A program made the translations under genes and the position numbers. Source: CAVYYW01 sp963772845 (lineage in GTDB: Bacteria; Bacillota; Bacilli; Bacillales; Sporolactobacillaceae). From it: DNA of 64,000 nt. The notes under the pieces are model-generated. The model worked only from the letters and a program-made list of their open reading frames with translations, made no database searches and was not told the origin of the DNA. The stretch is taken from NCBI GenBank assembly GCA_963772845.1, contig CAVYYW010000014.1:186001-250000 (forward strand). Direction: 5' to 3'. Shown here in pieces: positions 50,801-61,152 of this stretch (position 1 is its first letter; each line of letters begins with the position of its first letter).

Positions 50801-53800
50801 ATGCCATTTGTTCATTTGCATGTCCATAGTGAATATAGTTTATTAGACAGTGTTTGCAGGCTTCCTGAACTTGTATCAGAGGCGAAAGCAATGGGCTGTC
50901 ATGCACTTGCGATCACAGATCAGCATGTTCTTTACGGCGCTATACCCTTTTACAGACTATGTATGAAGGCAGGCATTAAGCCGGTTATTGGGATGGAAGT
51001 TGTCCTTTCTGATTCTGAGTCAATGGATAAAATGGTCCTTTTGGCTAAAAATGAAACCGGTTATCGTCAGCTGATCGCGCTGAGCACAAGGATTCAGCAG
51101 GAAGGTACTTCTTCAATGACAATGAGGGATATCTGCGGTTATCAGGATGGTCTGATTCTTTTGATATCAGCGACAGAGGGCAGACTTGCACGCCTAATTT
51201 TAAATGGAGAAAAAGGTCAGGCAGTTGATTATTTAAAATCGGTAAAGCACTATTTTAATCAAGATGTTTATTTGGAAATCCAGGATCATTTCACCCGATC
51301 TGAAAAAGAATGCCTTAGAAGAATCCGTGTCATTTCTGAAGAAACGGATATTTTATGTGCAGCGTCCAATAATGTTTATTACATAAACCAAAAGCAGGCA
51401 ACTGGCCGTCAGATTCTGAACGGGATCAGGGACGGTGTTAAAATTGAAACCAGCCGCATTGGAGCGGTTAACAGTGAATTTTATTTGAAGACACCTGAAC
51501 AAATGAAGGAGCTGTTCGCCTCTAATTCTGAGGCTGTTGAAAGGACAGGTAGTATTGCGGATCAATGCAACCTCACTTTATCATTTGATACATACAGACT
51601 TCCAAGATTTGCTGTTCCGAATCAAGAAAATGCAGGACGTTATCTGGCTTCACTTACTTACGCCGGGATGGAAAAGAGGTATTCCCAGCCGGACGAAAAG
51701 GTGAGAGGACGGGTGCAACACGAATTAAGCATTATCAGTCAAATGGGGTTTAATGATTACTTCTTAATTGTTTGGGACCTGATTCGGCACGCAAAAGAAA
51801 ATGGAATCCGTCCTGGCCCTGGCAGGGGGTCTGCCGCTGGATCAATCGTGAGCTATTGTTTAGGAATCACGGATGTAGATCCTATAAGGCACAATCTGTT
51901 GTTCGAGAGATTTCTTAATCCGGAACGGGTCTCTATGCCAGATATTGATATTGATTTTCCTGATAAAGACAGGGAATACATGATTCAGTATGTGTGTGAA
52001 AAATACGGAAAAACCCATGCCGCTCAGATCATTACATTTGGTACGCTAGCGGCTAAAGCAGCGATTCGGGATGTCGGCAGAGTGCTGGATTTACCAGCCC
52101 GAACGGTTGATAAGGTAGCGAAGGGGTTGTCGGGAAAGCCTGGGACACGGTTACCGGAGCTTATAAAAAGCAGCGCTCAACTGCAGAGGATGATCAGCGA
52201 TCCTGCTGTTGAACAGCTGACTGAATTAGCCATGATGGTAGAAGGCCTCCCGAGACACTCATCCATTCATGCAGCCGGAATAGTCATTAGTGAATCGCCT
52301 TTAACTGATTGGGTGCCTCTGCAGGAAGGCCGGGATGGTATATCGTTGACGCAGTACCCAATGGAAGACCTGGAAGCTCTTGGCCTTTTGAAAATGGATT
52401 TTCTCGGTCTAAGGAACCTGACCTTGCTCGAAAGTATGGTACGGTTAATCAATGAAACTGAGAATATTGAATTGGTGCTTGAGGAATTACCTGAAAATGA
52501 TGAAGCTGCCTTCCGTGTTCTCCGTGATGGAGACACGACAGGAATTTTTCAACTGGAATCCCCGGGAATGCGTGAGGTACTAAAACAATTGAAGCCGACG
52601 TCTTTTGAAGATATCGTAGCAGTTAATGCGCTTTACAGGCCGGGGCCGATGCAGTTTATAAAAGATTTTATCAAAGGTAAGCATCAGCCAGATAAAGTTG
52701 ACTACCCTCATCCTGATTTGAAAAAGGTGCTTGCAGCGACTTACGGTATTATTGTTTATCAGGAGCAAATTATGGAAATTGCTTCTATAATGGCAGGTTT
52801 TTCGCTTGGGGAAGCGGACATTCTGAGAAGGGCTGTTTCTAAGAAAAAGCGTGATGTGCTTGAGCAGCAGCGTGCCGGATTTATTAAAGGGTGTTTACAG
52901 AAAGGGTATGACGAAAGTACGGCTGATCATATTTATAAATTAATTGTCCGTTTCGCAGATTATGGTTTTAACCGTTCTCATGCTGTTGCCTACAGTCTGA
53001 TCTCGTATCGCTTTGCATATCTGAAAGCGCATTTCCCCCAAGTTTTCACGGCTTCACTATTATCAAGCGTGATCCATCATTCAGATAAAATTGCAGAAAT
53101 CATAAGTGAAAGCAAACGGAAAGGGTTTAAGGTCTTACCGCCAACCGTCAACGAGAGCGGTACCTCATTTGTGATTGGGAAAAATTCGATCCTTTTCGGT
53201 CTTGGTGCGGTTAAGAATGTTAGCACCCAGGCAGCAAAAACGATTATAGAAGAGCGAAACAAAGGACCTTTTAAAGATTTGCGTGATTTTTGCCAAAGAG
53301 TTCCGTTAAAAAAGGTAAACAGAAAAGCCGTTGAATCGCTCATTTTTGCTGGAGCAATGGATGGATTTAATGATAATCGTGCAGTGCTCATTGGGTCTCT
53401 GGACCGGTTGTATGAAGACCTTGAGACAATGAGCCGGTCATCAAACTTTGAGCAGACAAGACTTTTAGACGAGGACTCTTCAGATATATATGTTGATACA
53501 CCGCCGTTTACGTTGAAAGAACAGATGCATTTTGAAAAAGAAGCTCTCGGAATGTATCTCTCTACACACCCTTTAGATACTCATCAAAAGAAGCTAAGCG
53601 GATACGATGCTAAAACGATCGCGCGTGTTGGCAGCGAAGGGCTTAGAAAAGCACGTGTGGCGCTATTGATAGAGGAATGCCGTCAAATCAAAACAAAAAA
53701 AGGACAGTGGATGGCTTTTCTGAACGTTTCGGACTCAACGGGACAGAAGGAAGTCATCGTGTTCCCGGCGGTTTATGAAAAACAGAGAGCCCTATTCCAG

Positions 53801-54163
53801 GAAAATTCACTGATCTTTGCTGAAATAACGGAACCTCCGGGAAAAAAAGAAGATAAATGGGTTATTCAGAAAGCAATTGCAATTAATGATCTTCAAGATA
53901 AACAACAACCTCCACAGACTCCGGATCGGGCGCCGGCTGTTTATATGCAAATTGATGAAGCTCATGAAGACAACATCTTGCTGAACCAACTCAGAGAAAT
54001 TTTGGGGGAATTTAAAGGGAATACGCCGGTATTTCTGCACTATCGGAGAGAAAAGAAGACCATTAAATTGTCCAGCGATTATCATGTCGCCCCCTCAGAC
54101 AGTTTTTTAATAGCTATAGAGAGACTGATTGGACAAGGGAATGTTATGATAAGAAATAGATAA
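50801..54163 (+). CDS. dnaE: DNA polymerase III subunit alpha, DnaE type
   Basis: 1120 residues. In Bacilli DnaE extends RNA primers before handing over to PolC. N-terminal PHP domain (HLHVHSEYSLLDS), polymerase palm with catalytic aspartates in PDIDIDFPDKDRE (about 380-392), fingers with YRPGPMQFI and GIIVYQEQIM, tandem helix-hairpin-helix, and an OB-fold domain near 980-1070. Start ATG behind AAGGAGGTG. Divergent from ytrHI, as in B. subtilis. Confidence 0.97.
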   Translation: MPFVHLHVHSEYSLLDSVCRLPELVSEAKAMGCHALAITDQHVLYGAIPFYRLCMKAGIKPVIGMEVVLSDSESMDKMVLLAKNETGYRQLIALSTRIQQEGTSSMTMRDICGYQDGLILLISATEGRLARLILNGEKGQAVDYLKSVKHYFNQDVYLEIQDHFTRSEKECLRRIRVISEETDILCAASNNVYYINQKQATGRQILNGIRDGVKIETSRIGAVNSEFYLKTPEQMKELFASNSEAVERTGSIADQCNLTLSFDTYRLPRFAVPNQENAGRYLASLTYAGMEKRYSQPDEKVRGRVQHELSIISQMGFNDYFLIVWDLIRHAKENGIRPGPGRGSAAGSIVSYCLGITDVDPIRHNLLFERFLNPERVSMPDIDIDFPDKDREYMIQYVCEKYGKTHAAQIITFGTLAAKAAIRDVGRVLDLPARTVDKVAKGLSGKPGTRLPELIKSSAQLQRMISDPAVEQLTELAMMVEGLPRHSSIHAAGIVISESPLTDWVPLQEGRDGISLTQYPMEDLEALGLLKMDFLGLRNLTLLESMVRLINETENIELVLEELPENDEAAFRVLRDGDTTGIFQLESPGMREVLKQLKPTSFEDIVAVNALYRPGPMQFIKDFIKGKHQPDKVDYPHPDLKKVLAATYGIIVYQEQIMEIASIMAGFSLGEADILRRAVSKKKRDVLEQQRAGFIKGCLQKGYDESTADHIYKLIVRFADYGFNRSHAVAYSLISYRFAYLKAHFPQVFTASLLSSVIHHSDKIAEIISESKRKGFKVLPPTVNESGTSFVIGKNSILFGLGAVKNVSTQAAKTIIEERNKGPFKDLRDFCQRVPLKKVNRKAVESLIFAGAMDGFNDNRAVLIGSLDRLYEDLETMSRSSNFEQTRLLDEDSSDIYVDTPPFTLKEQMHFEKEALGMYLSTHPLDTHQKKLSGYDAKTIARVGSEGLRKARVALLIEECRQIKTKKGQWMAFLNVSDSTGQKEVIVFPAVYEKQRALFQENSLIFAEITEPPGKKEDKWVIQKAIAINDLQDKQQPPQTPDRAPAVYMQIDEAHEDNILLNQLREILGEFKGNTPVFLHYRREKKTIKLSSDYHVAPSDSFLIAIERLIGQGNVMIRNR

Positions 54164-54239
54164 ATCGTTCAAATTCAATAGCTGATTTGATATAATATGA
54201 TGGTTGCAAATCGAACGAGATTTGAAAAGGAGATGAATA

Positions 54240-55481
54240 TTGGTGACAACTACCCGTGAGGAAGCCCTCCATATGCACCGTTTAAATCAGGGGAAGCTTG
54301 AAGTGAAATCAAAAGTTCCCGTCAGAAATGCTAAAGATCTGAGTTTAGCATACTCACCAGGTGTCGCTGAACCCTGCAAAGAGATTTATAATAATAAAGA
54401 GAATGTGTTTGAATACACCATGAAAGGCAATATGGTTGGTGTGGTTTCGAATGGAACAGCTGTACTGGGATTGGGAAATATAGGTCCTGAAGCAGCGCTG
54501 CCCGTTATGGAAGGAAAAGCGGTTCTTTTTAAGAGCTTTGCCGGAGTGGATGCTTTTCCAATCTGTGTAAATACAACGGATATAGATAAAATCGTAGAAA
54601 CCGTTAAGCTATTAGAACCAAATTTTGGCGGGATCAACCTTGAAGATATCGCTGCTCCCAACTGTTTTATTATAGAAGAACGGTTAAAGAAGGAAACGAA
54701 TATTCCTATTTTTCATGATGATCAGCATGGGACGGCGATCGTGACGCTTGCCGGACTCGTAAATGCTCTGAAAATCGTGAAGAAAAAAATGTCTGAAATA
54801 AAAGTGGTTGTTAATGGAGCCGGCTCAGCGGGTGTAGCCATTATTAAATTACTAGACCGTTTTGGTGTCCGCGACATTATCATGTGTGATTCCAGAGGGG
54901 CTGTATATGAAGGACGCGGTCACGGGATGAATGATGTGAAGTATGAAGTGGCCAAGTTCACAAATCGTCATAACAAAACGGGTGAGCTGAAAGATGTCAT
55001 AAAAGATACAGATATTTTTATCGGGGTTTCCGTAGAAGGCGCCTTGACGAAAGAAATGGTCAGTTCAATGAATGAAGACCCTGTGATCTTTGCCATGGCA
55101 AACCCAGTTCCTGAGATCATGCCAGACGACGCTAAAGAATCTGGGGCAAAAGTTATCGGCACAGGCCGTTCTGATTTCCCGAATCAGGTTAATAATGTTT
55201 TAGCTTTCCCTGGTATCTTCAGAGGGGCGCTGGATGTTCAGGCAACGCATATTAATGAAGAAATGAAAGAAGCTGCTGTCTATGCGATTGCTGATTTGGT
55301 TGATGAGAAAGACTTGAAAGATGACTATGTGATTCCAGCTCCGTTTGATCCAAGAGTTGCTCCTGCAGTTGCATCAGCAGTGGCGAAAACAGCGATGGAA
55401 ACGGGAGTTGCAAGAAAAAATGTTGATCCGCAGCAAATTGCAGAAAAAACAAGACGTTTATCGCAGATCGAGGAGAAATAA
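54240..55481 (+). CDS. ytsJ: NADP-dependent malic enzyme (YtsJ type)
   Basis: 413 residues from TTG 54240 (or GTG 54243) behind AAGGAGATG. Oxidative decarboxylation of malate to pyruvate, generating NADPH. Motifs: LSLAYSPGVAEPCKEI, GNGTAVLGLGNIGP-like VSNGTAVLGLGNIGPEAALP, EDIAAPNCF, IPIFHDDQHGTAIV, NAD(P)-binding VVNGAGSAGVAII, FAMANPVPEI. About 63 bases before accD. Confidence 0.95.
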   Translation: MVTTTREEALHMHRLNQGKLEVKSKVPVRNAKDLSLAYSPGVAEPCKEIYNNKENVFEYTMKGNMVGVVSNGTAVLGLGNIGPEAALPVMEGKAVLFKSFAGVDAFPICVNTTDIDKIVETVKLLEPNFGGINLEDIAAPNCFIIEERLKKETNIPIFHDDQHGTAIVTLAGLVNALKIVKKKMSEIKVVVNGAGSAGVAIIKLLDRFGVRDIIMCDSRGAVYEGRGHGMNDVKYEVAKFTNRHNKTGELKDVIKDTDIFIGVSVEGALTKEMVSSMNEDPVIFAMANPVPEIMPDDAKESGAKVIGTGRSDFPNQVNNVLAFPGIFRGALDVQATHINEEMKEAAVYAIADLVDEKDLKDDYVIPAPFDPRVAPAVASAVAKTAMETGVARKNVDPQQIAEKTRRLSQIEEK

Positions 55482-55544
55482 TAAATTCTATCTCAGTGAT
55501 AGAGGTTGAATGTATAAAGTTTAAGGTTAGAGGGTGAATACACG

Positions 55545-56417
55545 TTGATTAAAGACTTTTTTGTCAAAAAGAAAAAGTACGCTACAGTTCCCTCCTCAAA
55601 GTTAAAGCAGGATGTTCCGGAAGGCATCATGAAAAAATGTCCGAAGTGCAAAAAAATTATGTATGCAAAAGAACTAAAAAAACATTTGTTTGTTTGCCAA
55701 TCCTGCGGCTTTCATAATCCAGTTACAGCTTATGAAAGAATTGAAATGATCTTTGATGATGAAACGTTCAGGGAAATTGACCAGAATATCGTATCTTTAA
55801 ACCCGCTTGGATTCCCTTCTTATTTAGAGAAGCTGGAAAGTGACAGGCAGAAGACTGATCTGAATGAAGCTGTTGTTACAGGACGCGGGCTTATTAACGG
55901 GAACCCTGCTGTGACAGCGATCATGGATTCACGATTCCGGATGGGAAGCATGGGTTCAGCTGTTGGGGAGAAAATTACCAGAGCTATTGAGCAAGCCATG
56001 GCAGCCCAAGAACCAATGATCATTTTTACTGCTTCAGGCGGCGCCCGGATGCAGGAAGGTGTATTAAGCCTGATGCAGATGGCTAAGACAAGTGCTGTAT
56101 TAAAGCAATTCAGTCAGAAAGGCGGTCTCTTTATTACGGTCATGACACATCCAACCACAGGTGGTGTGTCAGCTAGCTTTGCATCTCTTGGTGATTATAA
56201 TTTTGCTGAGCCGGGAGCATTGATTGGATTTGCGGGCCGCCGCATCATTGAACAAACGATTCGGGAAGATTTGCCGGACGATTTTCAAACAGCAGAATTT
56301 CTGATGAAGCATGGCCAGCTGGACGATGTGATCCACCGGTCGGATTTAACAGAAAGGCTGGGCTTAATTCTTTCAATTCACGCAGAAGGAGGTGGGACAG
56401 AATGGCTCAAGGACTAG
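55545..56417 (+). CDS. accD: acetyl-CoA carboxylase carboxyltransferase subunit beta
   Basis: 290 residues from TTG 55545 after AGAGGGTG. Forms the carboxyltransferase with AccA, making malonyl-CoA for fatty acid synthesis. N-terminal zinc ribbon with Cys32, Cys35, Cys51, Cys54 (CPKC ... CQSC), then the crotonase-like fold with FTASGGARMQEG, THPTTGGVSASFA and IGFAGRRIIEQT. Overlaps accA by 16 bases, so translation is coupled. Confidence 0.97.
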   Translation: MIKDFFVKKKKYATVPSSKLKQDVPEGIMKKCPKCKKIMYAKELKKHLFVCQSCGFHNPVTAYERIEMIFDDETFREIDQNIVSLNPLGFPSYLEKLESDRQKTDLNEAVVTGRGLINGNPAVTAIMDSRFRMGSMGSAVGEKITRAIEQAMAAQEPMIIFTASGGARMQEGVLSLMQMAKTSAVLKQFSQKGGLFITVMTHPTTGGVSASFASLGDYNFAEPGALIGFAGRRIIEQTIREDLPDDFQTAEFLMKHGQLDDVIHRSDLTERLGLILSIHAEGGGTEWLKD

Positions 56418-57382
56418 AATTTGAAAAGCCGATTACAGAGCTTAAGAATAAGATCAGTGAACTCAACAGCTTTATGGATGAGAAGGACATTGACCTGACA
56501 GATGAGCTTTCAAGACTGGAAAAAAAGCTTAAAGATCTTGAAAGTGACATCTATGGGAACATATCACCGTGGGACCGGGTACAAATTGCAAGACATATGG
56601 ACCGGCCAACGACCCTAGATTATATTCCTTATCTATTTACTGATTTTATCGAACTTCACGGTGATCGTTTATATGGCGAGGATGAAGCGATTGTTGCTGG
56701 CATTGCTCGTTTTCAGGGTCTTCCCGTCACGATTATAGGGGAACAACGTGGACGAGACACAAAAGAGAATTTAAGAAGAAACTTTGGAATGCCTCATCCT
56801 GAAGGCTACAGAAAAGCGCTTCGATTAATGAAACAGGCTGAGAAATTTGGAAGACCTGTCATCACATTTATCGATACAAAAGGTGCTTTTCCAGGTAAAG
56901 CAGCAGAAGAAAGAGGGCAGAGTGAAGCCATTGCAAGAAATCTTTTTGAAATGGCAGGTCTTCAAGTGCCGATTATTTGTGTTGTGATCGGAGAGGGAGC
57001 AAGCGGAGGAGCTCTTGCAATAGGAGTCGGTGATCAAATCCTGATGCTGGAGAATTCATGGTATTCTGTTATCTCCCCTGAAGGTGCAGCTGCTTTGCTT
57101 TGGAAGGATGCTGGACAGGCTGAACGAGCAGCGCAGACAATGAAAATCACAGCCCCTGATCTCAAGGAGCTTGGGATTATTGATCATATGATTCCTGAAG
57201 TGCATGGCGGTGCTCACCAGGATCCGAAAAAACAGGCAGCTTGCATTGAAGCTCAATTAAAAGAGAGTTTAAAAGAGCTGCTGAAGATTGGTGATCCGGA
57301 AGAGAGAATCCAAAAAAGAATTGATAAATATCGTCATATTGGTGAATATGGCTTTGCAAACGATTACACTACGCAAACTTAG
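56402..57382 (+). CDS. accA: acetyl-CoA carboxylase carboxyltransferase subunit alpha
   Basis: 326 residues. Partner of AccD. N-terminal helical region (FEKPITELKNKISELNSFMD), then GDRLYGEDEAIVAGIARF, MPHPEGYRKALRLM, FIDTKGAFPGKAAEERGQSE, GEGASGGALAIGV and SVISPEGAAALLWKDA. Start ATG behind AAGGAGGTG within accD. A terminator overlaps its stop codon. Confidence 0.97.
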   Translation: MAQGLEFEKPITELKNKISELNSFMDEKDIDLTDELSRLEKKLKDLESDIYGNISPWDRVQIARHMDRPTTLDYIPYLFTDFIELHGDRLYGEDEAIVAGIARFQGLPVTIIGEQRGRDTKENLRRNFGMPHPEGYRKALRLMKQAEKFGRPVITFIDTKGAFPGKAAEERGQSEAIARNLFEMAGLQVPIICVVIGEGASGGALAIGVGDQILMLENSWYSVISPEGAAALLWKDAGQAERAAQTMKITAPDLKELGIIDHMIPEVHGGAHQDPKKQAACIEAQLKESLKELLKIGDPEERIQKRIDKYRHIGEYGFANDYTTQT

Positions 57383-57411
57383 TGCTTTCTTTTACAGAAG
57401 GCACTTTTTAC
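57381..57411 (+). terminator. terminator after accDA
   Basis: AGTGCTTTC / GAAGGCACT (one G-U pair), loop TTTTACA, then TTTTT. Confidence 0.78.
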
Positions 57412-57499
57412 ACGTTATTAAGAGATTTATCTGTTAATACAATCGTATTTCGTAATTGCAGTTTTTTATAGCCTTATACATTTGAAGAGGTGGCTAAAT

Positions 57500-58459
57500 A
57501 TGAAAAAAATTGGTGTGCTGACAAGCGGTGGCGATTCTCCTGGAATGAATACGGCCATTCGTGCAGTCGTCAGAAAAGCAATTTATCATGGTTTTGAGGT
57601 TTACGGCATTTACCAGGGATACACCGGGTTGATAAGCGGTAATATCAAAAAGCTGGAAGTCGGGTCTGTAGCAGACATTATTCATCGTGGTGGTACGATG
57701 CTTTACAGCGCCAGGTGTGAGGCTTTCAAAACTGAGGAAGGGCGTCTTCAGGCGGTCAATCAGCTAGAAAAATTTGGGATTGAAGGGCTTGTGGTCATTG
57801 GAGGAGACGGTTCTTTTAGAGGTGCGGCAAAACTCACCGAACTTGGTTTTCCTACAATTGGCATCCCTGGAACGATTGATAATGATATTCCGGGAACAGA
57901 TTTCACCGTTGGGTTCGACACAGCGCTAAACACAGTTATTGATGCGATAGACCGGATCAGGGACACAGCGACCTCTCATGAACGCCCGTTTATTATTGAG
58001 GTAATGGGAAGAGATGCGGGTGATCTTGGCCTGTGGTCCGGCCTTGCCGGTGGAGCTGAATCCATTCTGGTGCCTGAGCAAACGGAAGATATAGAAAATG
58101 TAATCAAGCGTCTTGAACAGGGTGTTAAGCGCGGGAAAAAGCATAGTATCATCGTGGTTGCTGAAGGCGTAGGCAGTGCTAAGGAGATTGCAGACAAGAT
58201 TAAGGAGCAAGCTGATATGGAGACCAGAGTAACGGTGCTTGGACATATTCAGAGAGGCGGCTCTCCATCTGGCTTTGATAGGGTGCTTGCAAGCAGACTT
58301 GGAGCGAAAGCAGTGGATTTATTGATTGAAGGAAAAGCGGGCAGAATGGTAGGCATACAGAACAACCAAATTGTCCATCATGATATTTTATCTATCTTAA
58401 ATGAAAAACATGTCATCCAGAAAGACTTAGTAAAACTGGCATTAGAATTGTCAATATAA
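57500..58459 (+). CDS. pfkA: ATP-dependent 6-phosphofructokinase
   Basis: 319 residues, exactly the B. subtilis length. Commits fructose-6-phosphate to glycolysis. Motifs: GVLTSGGDSPGMNTAIRA, GGTMLYSARC, VIGGDGSFRGA, PGTIDNDIPGTDFTVGFDTA (catalytic Asp), EVMGRDAGDLGL, LGHIQRGGSPSGFDRVLA. ATG 57500 after GAGGTGG; an in-frame TTG 18 bases upstream is rejected. 20 bases before pyk, the classic pfkA-pyk operon. Confidence 0.97.
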   Translation: MKKIGVLTSGGDSPGMNTAIRAVVRKAIYHGFEVYGIYQGYTGLISGNIKKLEVGSVADIIHRGGTMLYSARCEAFKTEEGRLQAVNQLEKFGIEGLVVIGGDGSFRGAAKLTELGFPTIGIPGTIDNDIPGTDFTVGFDTALNTVIDAIDRIRDTATSHERPFIIEVMGRDAGDLGLWSGLAGGAESILVPEQTEDIENVIKRLEQGVKRGKKHSIIVVAEGVGSAKEIADKIKEQADMETRVTVLGHIQRGGSPSGFDRVLASRLGAKAVDLLIEGKAGRMVGIQNNQIVHHDILSILNEKHVIQKDLVKLALELSI

Positions 58460-58479
58460 TAAAGCGGAGGAATGCGTCT

Positions 58480-60234
58480 ATGAGAAAAACAAAAATAGTC
58501 TGTACGATTGGACCGGCAAGCGAAAGCGTTGAAAAATTGAAGCAGCTAATTGAAGAAGGAATGAATGTTGCAAGACTGAATTTCTCCCATGGGGATTTTG
58601 ATGAACACGGTGCAAGAATCAAAAATATTCGTGAAGCCTCCCGTCTTACAGGGAAAAGTGTTGCCATTCTTTTAGATACAAAAGGTCCAGAAATCCGAAC
58701 AGGAAAAATGGCAACAGAAACTGTCGAGTTGGAAAGAGGACAAAAACTTGCGGTTTCTATGGATGAAATTGCAGGTAATGCCGAAAAAATTTCAGTTACT
58801 TACTCTGACCTGATTAATGACGTAGAAAAAGGATCAACCATTTTGCTTGATGATGGGCTGATTGAGCTTGAAGTTATTGAAAAAATGGATAATGAAATAA
58901 TTACGCTAGTTAAAAACAGCGGCGTATTGAAAAGTAAAAAAGGAGTTAACGTTCCCAATGTCAGCGTAAATCTACCTGGCATTACTGACAAGGATGCAAG
59001 CGATATTAAATTCGGCATTGAACAGGGCGTCGACTTCATTGCGGCATCCTTTGTGAGAAGAGCATCTGATGTTCTTGATATCCGCAAGCTTCTGGAAACA
59101 AACGGCGGCGAAGATATTCATATCATTCCTAAGATTGAAAACCGCGAAGGCGTGGATAATATTGATGAAATTTTAAATCTTTCAGACGGCCTGATGGTTG
59201 CCCGCGGCGATTTAGGCGTGGAAATACCAGCAGAAGAAGTGCCTCTTGTACAAAAAGAACTAATTAAAAAATGTAACTATCTTGGTAAACCGGTTATTAC
59301 TGCTACTCAGATGCTTGATTCTATGCAGCGGAATCCAAGACCAACAAGAGCTGAAGCGAGCGATGTCGCCAATGCGATCTTCGATGGTACAGATGCCATT
59401 ATGCTTTCAGGTGAAACAGCTGCCGGGGATTATCCTGTGGAAGCCGTCAGAACTATGAACTCAATTGCACAGAAAACGGAGACAGCCCTTGACTATAAAG
59501 AAATCCTGACATACCGCAGCCGTGCTAACGGAAGCACCATTACAGATGCAATTGGGCAAGCTGTAGCTCATACCGCGTTAAATCTGGATGTTTCATCTAT
59601 TATTACAGCTACCGTGAGCGGGCATACAGCTCGGATTGTTTCGAAATACCGTCCAAAAGCATCGATCGTAGCCGTTACTAGTACTGAAAAAGCTTTGCGT
59701 AAACTTGCTCTTGTTTGGGGCGTATTCCCGACACTTGGGAAAATTGCAGCTTCAACCGATGAAATGCTTGAGGTTGCTGTTGATGAAGCAGTTGCTTCTG
59801 GTGTTGTAAAACACGGAGATCTGGTCGTGATCACTGCTGGCGTTCCAGTTGGAGAGGTTGGAACGACCAACTTACTGAAAGTGCACGTTGTCGGCGAAAT
59901 CGTGGCTAGAGGACAAGGGATCGGCAGAACATCTTCAACAGCAAAAGTATTTGTTACAAATGATGCAGAAGATGCCATTCAAAATATGCCAGATCATGCT
60001 ATTTTAGTTACAAGAGGCACGGATAAAGAAATGATGCCAGCCTTGCACCGCGCTTCGGGTATAATAACTGAAGAAGGTGGCTTAACTTCACATGCTGCCG
60101 TTGTAGGTCTTAATCTGGAATTGCCGACAATCGTAGGCGTAAAAAATGCAACAGAAATTATGAAAACGGGCCAGGAAGTTACAATTGACGCAGAACGCGG
60201 CGATATCTACAACGGTCATGCCAAGGTGATATAA
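58480..60234 (+). CDS. pyk: pyruvate kinase with C-terminal PEP-utilising domain
   Basis: 584 residues, the long bacillary form. Catalyses the last glycolytic step. Motifs: MRKTKIVCTIGPAS, MNVARLNFSHG, DTKGPEIRTG, the signature IIPKIENREGVDNIDEIL, MVARGDLGVEIP, ATQMLDSM. After the regulatory C domain (about 350-473) an extra domain (about 490-584) carries the PEP-utilising mobile-domain motif GGLTSHAAVVG, usual in Bacillus. Start ATG after GCGGAGGAA. Confidence 0.97.
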   Translation: MRKTKIVCTIGPASESVEKLKQLIEEGMNVARLNFSHGDFDEHGARIKNIREASRLTGKSVAILLDTKGPEIRTGKMATETVELERGQKLAVSMDEIAGNAEKISVTYSDLINDVEKGSTILLDDGLIELEVIEKMDNEIITLVKNSGVLKSKKGVNVPNVSVNLPGITDKDASDIKFGIEQGVDFIAASFVRRASDVLDIRKLLETNGGEDIHIIPKIENREGVDNIDEILNLSDGLMVARGDLGVEIPAEEVPLVQKELIKKCNYLGKPVITATQMLDSMQRNPRPTRAEASDVANAIFDGTDAIMLSGETAAGDYPVEAVRTMNSIAQKTETALDYKEILTYRSRANGSTITDAIGQAVAHTALNLDVSSIITATVSGHTARIVSKYRPKASIVAVTSTEKALRKLALVWGVFPTLGKIAASTDEMLEVAVDEAVASGVVKHGDLVVITAGVPVGEVGTTNLLKVHVVGEIVARGQGIGRTSSTAKVFVTNDAEDAIQNMPDHAILVTRGTDKEMMPALHRASGIITEEGGLTSHAAVVGLNLELPTIVGVKNATEIMKTGQEVTIDAERGDIYNGHAKVI

Positions 60235-60258
60235 ACGGCATCTCCAAAGGAGGCAGCC

Positions 60259-60687
60259 ATGAGTATTTCAAGAATTGTTGCAAGGTATTCTGAGACGGAC
60301 CAAATGGGGATCATTCATCACAGCACATATGTCAACTGGTTCGAAGTAGGCAGGACGGACTTGATCAAAAAAGCAGGGAAATCTTATAAGCAGCTGGAAA
60401 GTGAAGGTCTGTGGCTTCCGGTTATAAAAGTGGAAGTTAATTATAAAGAACCTGCAAGATATGAGGATGCCGTTCTCGTGCATACGTCAATTGACGCATA
60501 CAATGGGATCAGAATCCGTTTTAAGTATAAGATAGTAAAAGAAGATACTGAAAAAACATCTGTCATCGGCTATACGGAACACTGCTGGACTGACAGCCTG
60601 ATGAAACCTTTATCTCTGAGAAAAAAAGACCGGGAGCTTCACGGTACATTGGAAAAAATATTTAAGGAGAATGACCATGTTTCGTAA
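60259..60687 (+). CDS. acyl-CoA thioesterase, YbgC/4HBT hotdog family
   Basis: 142 residues, single hotdog domain. Catalytic-type motif RYSETDQMGIIHHSTYVNWFE (Asp plus Gly-Ile-Ile-His-His), then VEVNYKEPARYEDAV. Predicted to hydrolyse short acyl-CoA thioesters; physiological substrate unknown. Start ATG after AAAGGAGG, 24 bases behind pyk and overlapping fxsA by 11 bases, so probably on the pfkA-pyk transcript. Confidence 0.88.
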   Translation: MSISRIVARYSETDQMGIIHHSTYVNWFEVGRTDLIKKAGKSYKQLESEGLWLPVIKVEVNYKEPARYEDAVLVHTSIDAYNGIRIRFKYKIVKEDTEKTSVIGYTEHCWTDSLMKPLSLRKKDRELHGTLEKIFKENDHVS

Positions 60688-61072
60688 GCTCCTGTTCATT
60701 TTTATACTGATACCTGTTATTGAAATTGCTTTATTCATACTAGTGGGCCAATGGATCGGCGTACCTATGACCTTGCTGTTCATATTTCTTACCGGCCTGC
60801 TAGGTGCTTATTTGATGAAGCGTCAGGGAACCCTGGTGTTGAGAGAAATCCAGTTTGATCTGCAGCAGCGACGGGTTCCTGCGAAAAGCGGGGTGCAGGG
60901 ATTATGTATATTAATAGGCGGCATTTTATTGCTGACACCAGGTTTTTTCTCGGATTTATGTGGTTTTCTTTTGCTGTTCCCACCTACCAGGGAAAAGGCC
61001 GGGAATCTTATCATGACATTCTTAATGCGAAAGATTCGTCGTGGAGATGTGACGTTCTTTTACAAAAAATGA
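60677..61072 (+). CDS. fxsA: FxsA-family membrane protein
   Basis: 131 residues. Three to four membrane helices (about 4-22, 26-44, 75-95, with LCILIGGILLLTPGFFSDLCG) and a basic C-terminal tail (MRKIRRGDVTFFYKK). FxsA/YtzA family; the E. coli homologue affects phage T7 exclusion by F plasmids, and the role in Bacilli is unknown. ATG 60677 after AAGGAG. In B. subtilis ytvI follows before citZ; it is absent here. Confidence 0.9.
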   Translation: MFRKLLFIFILIPVIEIALFILVGQWIGVPMTLLFIFLTGLLGAYLMKRQGTLVLREIQFDLQQRRVPAKSGVQGLCILIGGILLLTPGFFSDLCGFLLLFPPTREKAGNLIMTFLMRKIRRGDVTFFYKK

Positions 61073-61123
61073 CGGAACAACAGCATGAATGCCGTTTGAT
61101 TAGTGGACAATATGGCTTATATG

Positions 61124-61152
61124 TTCACAAATTCACTAACTTTGTTTATAAT
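61124..61152 (+). promoter_or_regulatory. sigma-A promoter of citZ
   Basis: TTCACA (61124-61129), 17 bases, TATAAT (61147-61152), giving a leader of about 90 bases to citZ. No clear CcpC or cre element was recognised in the leader. Confidence 0.6.
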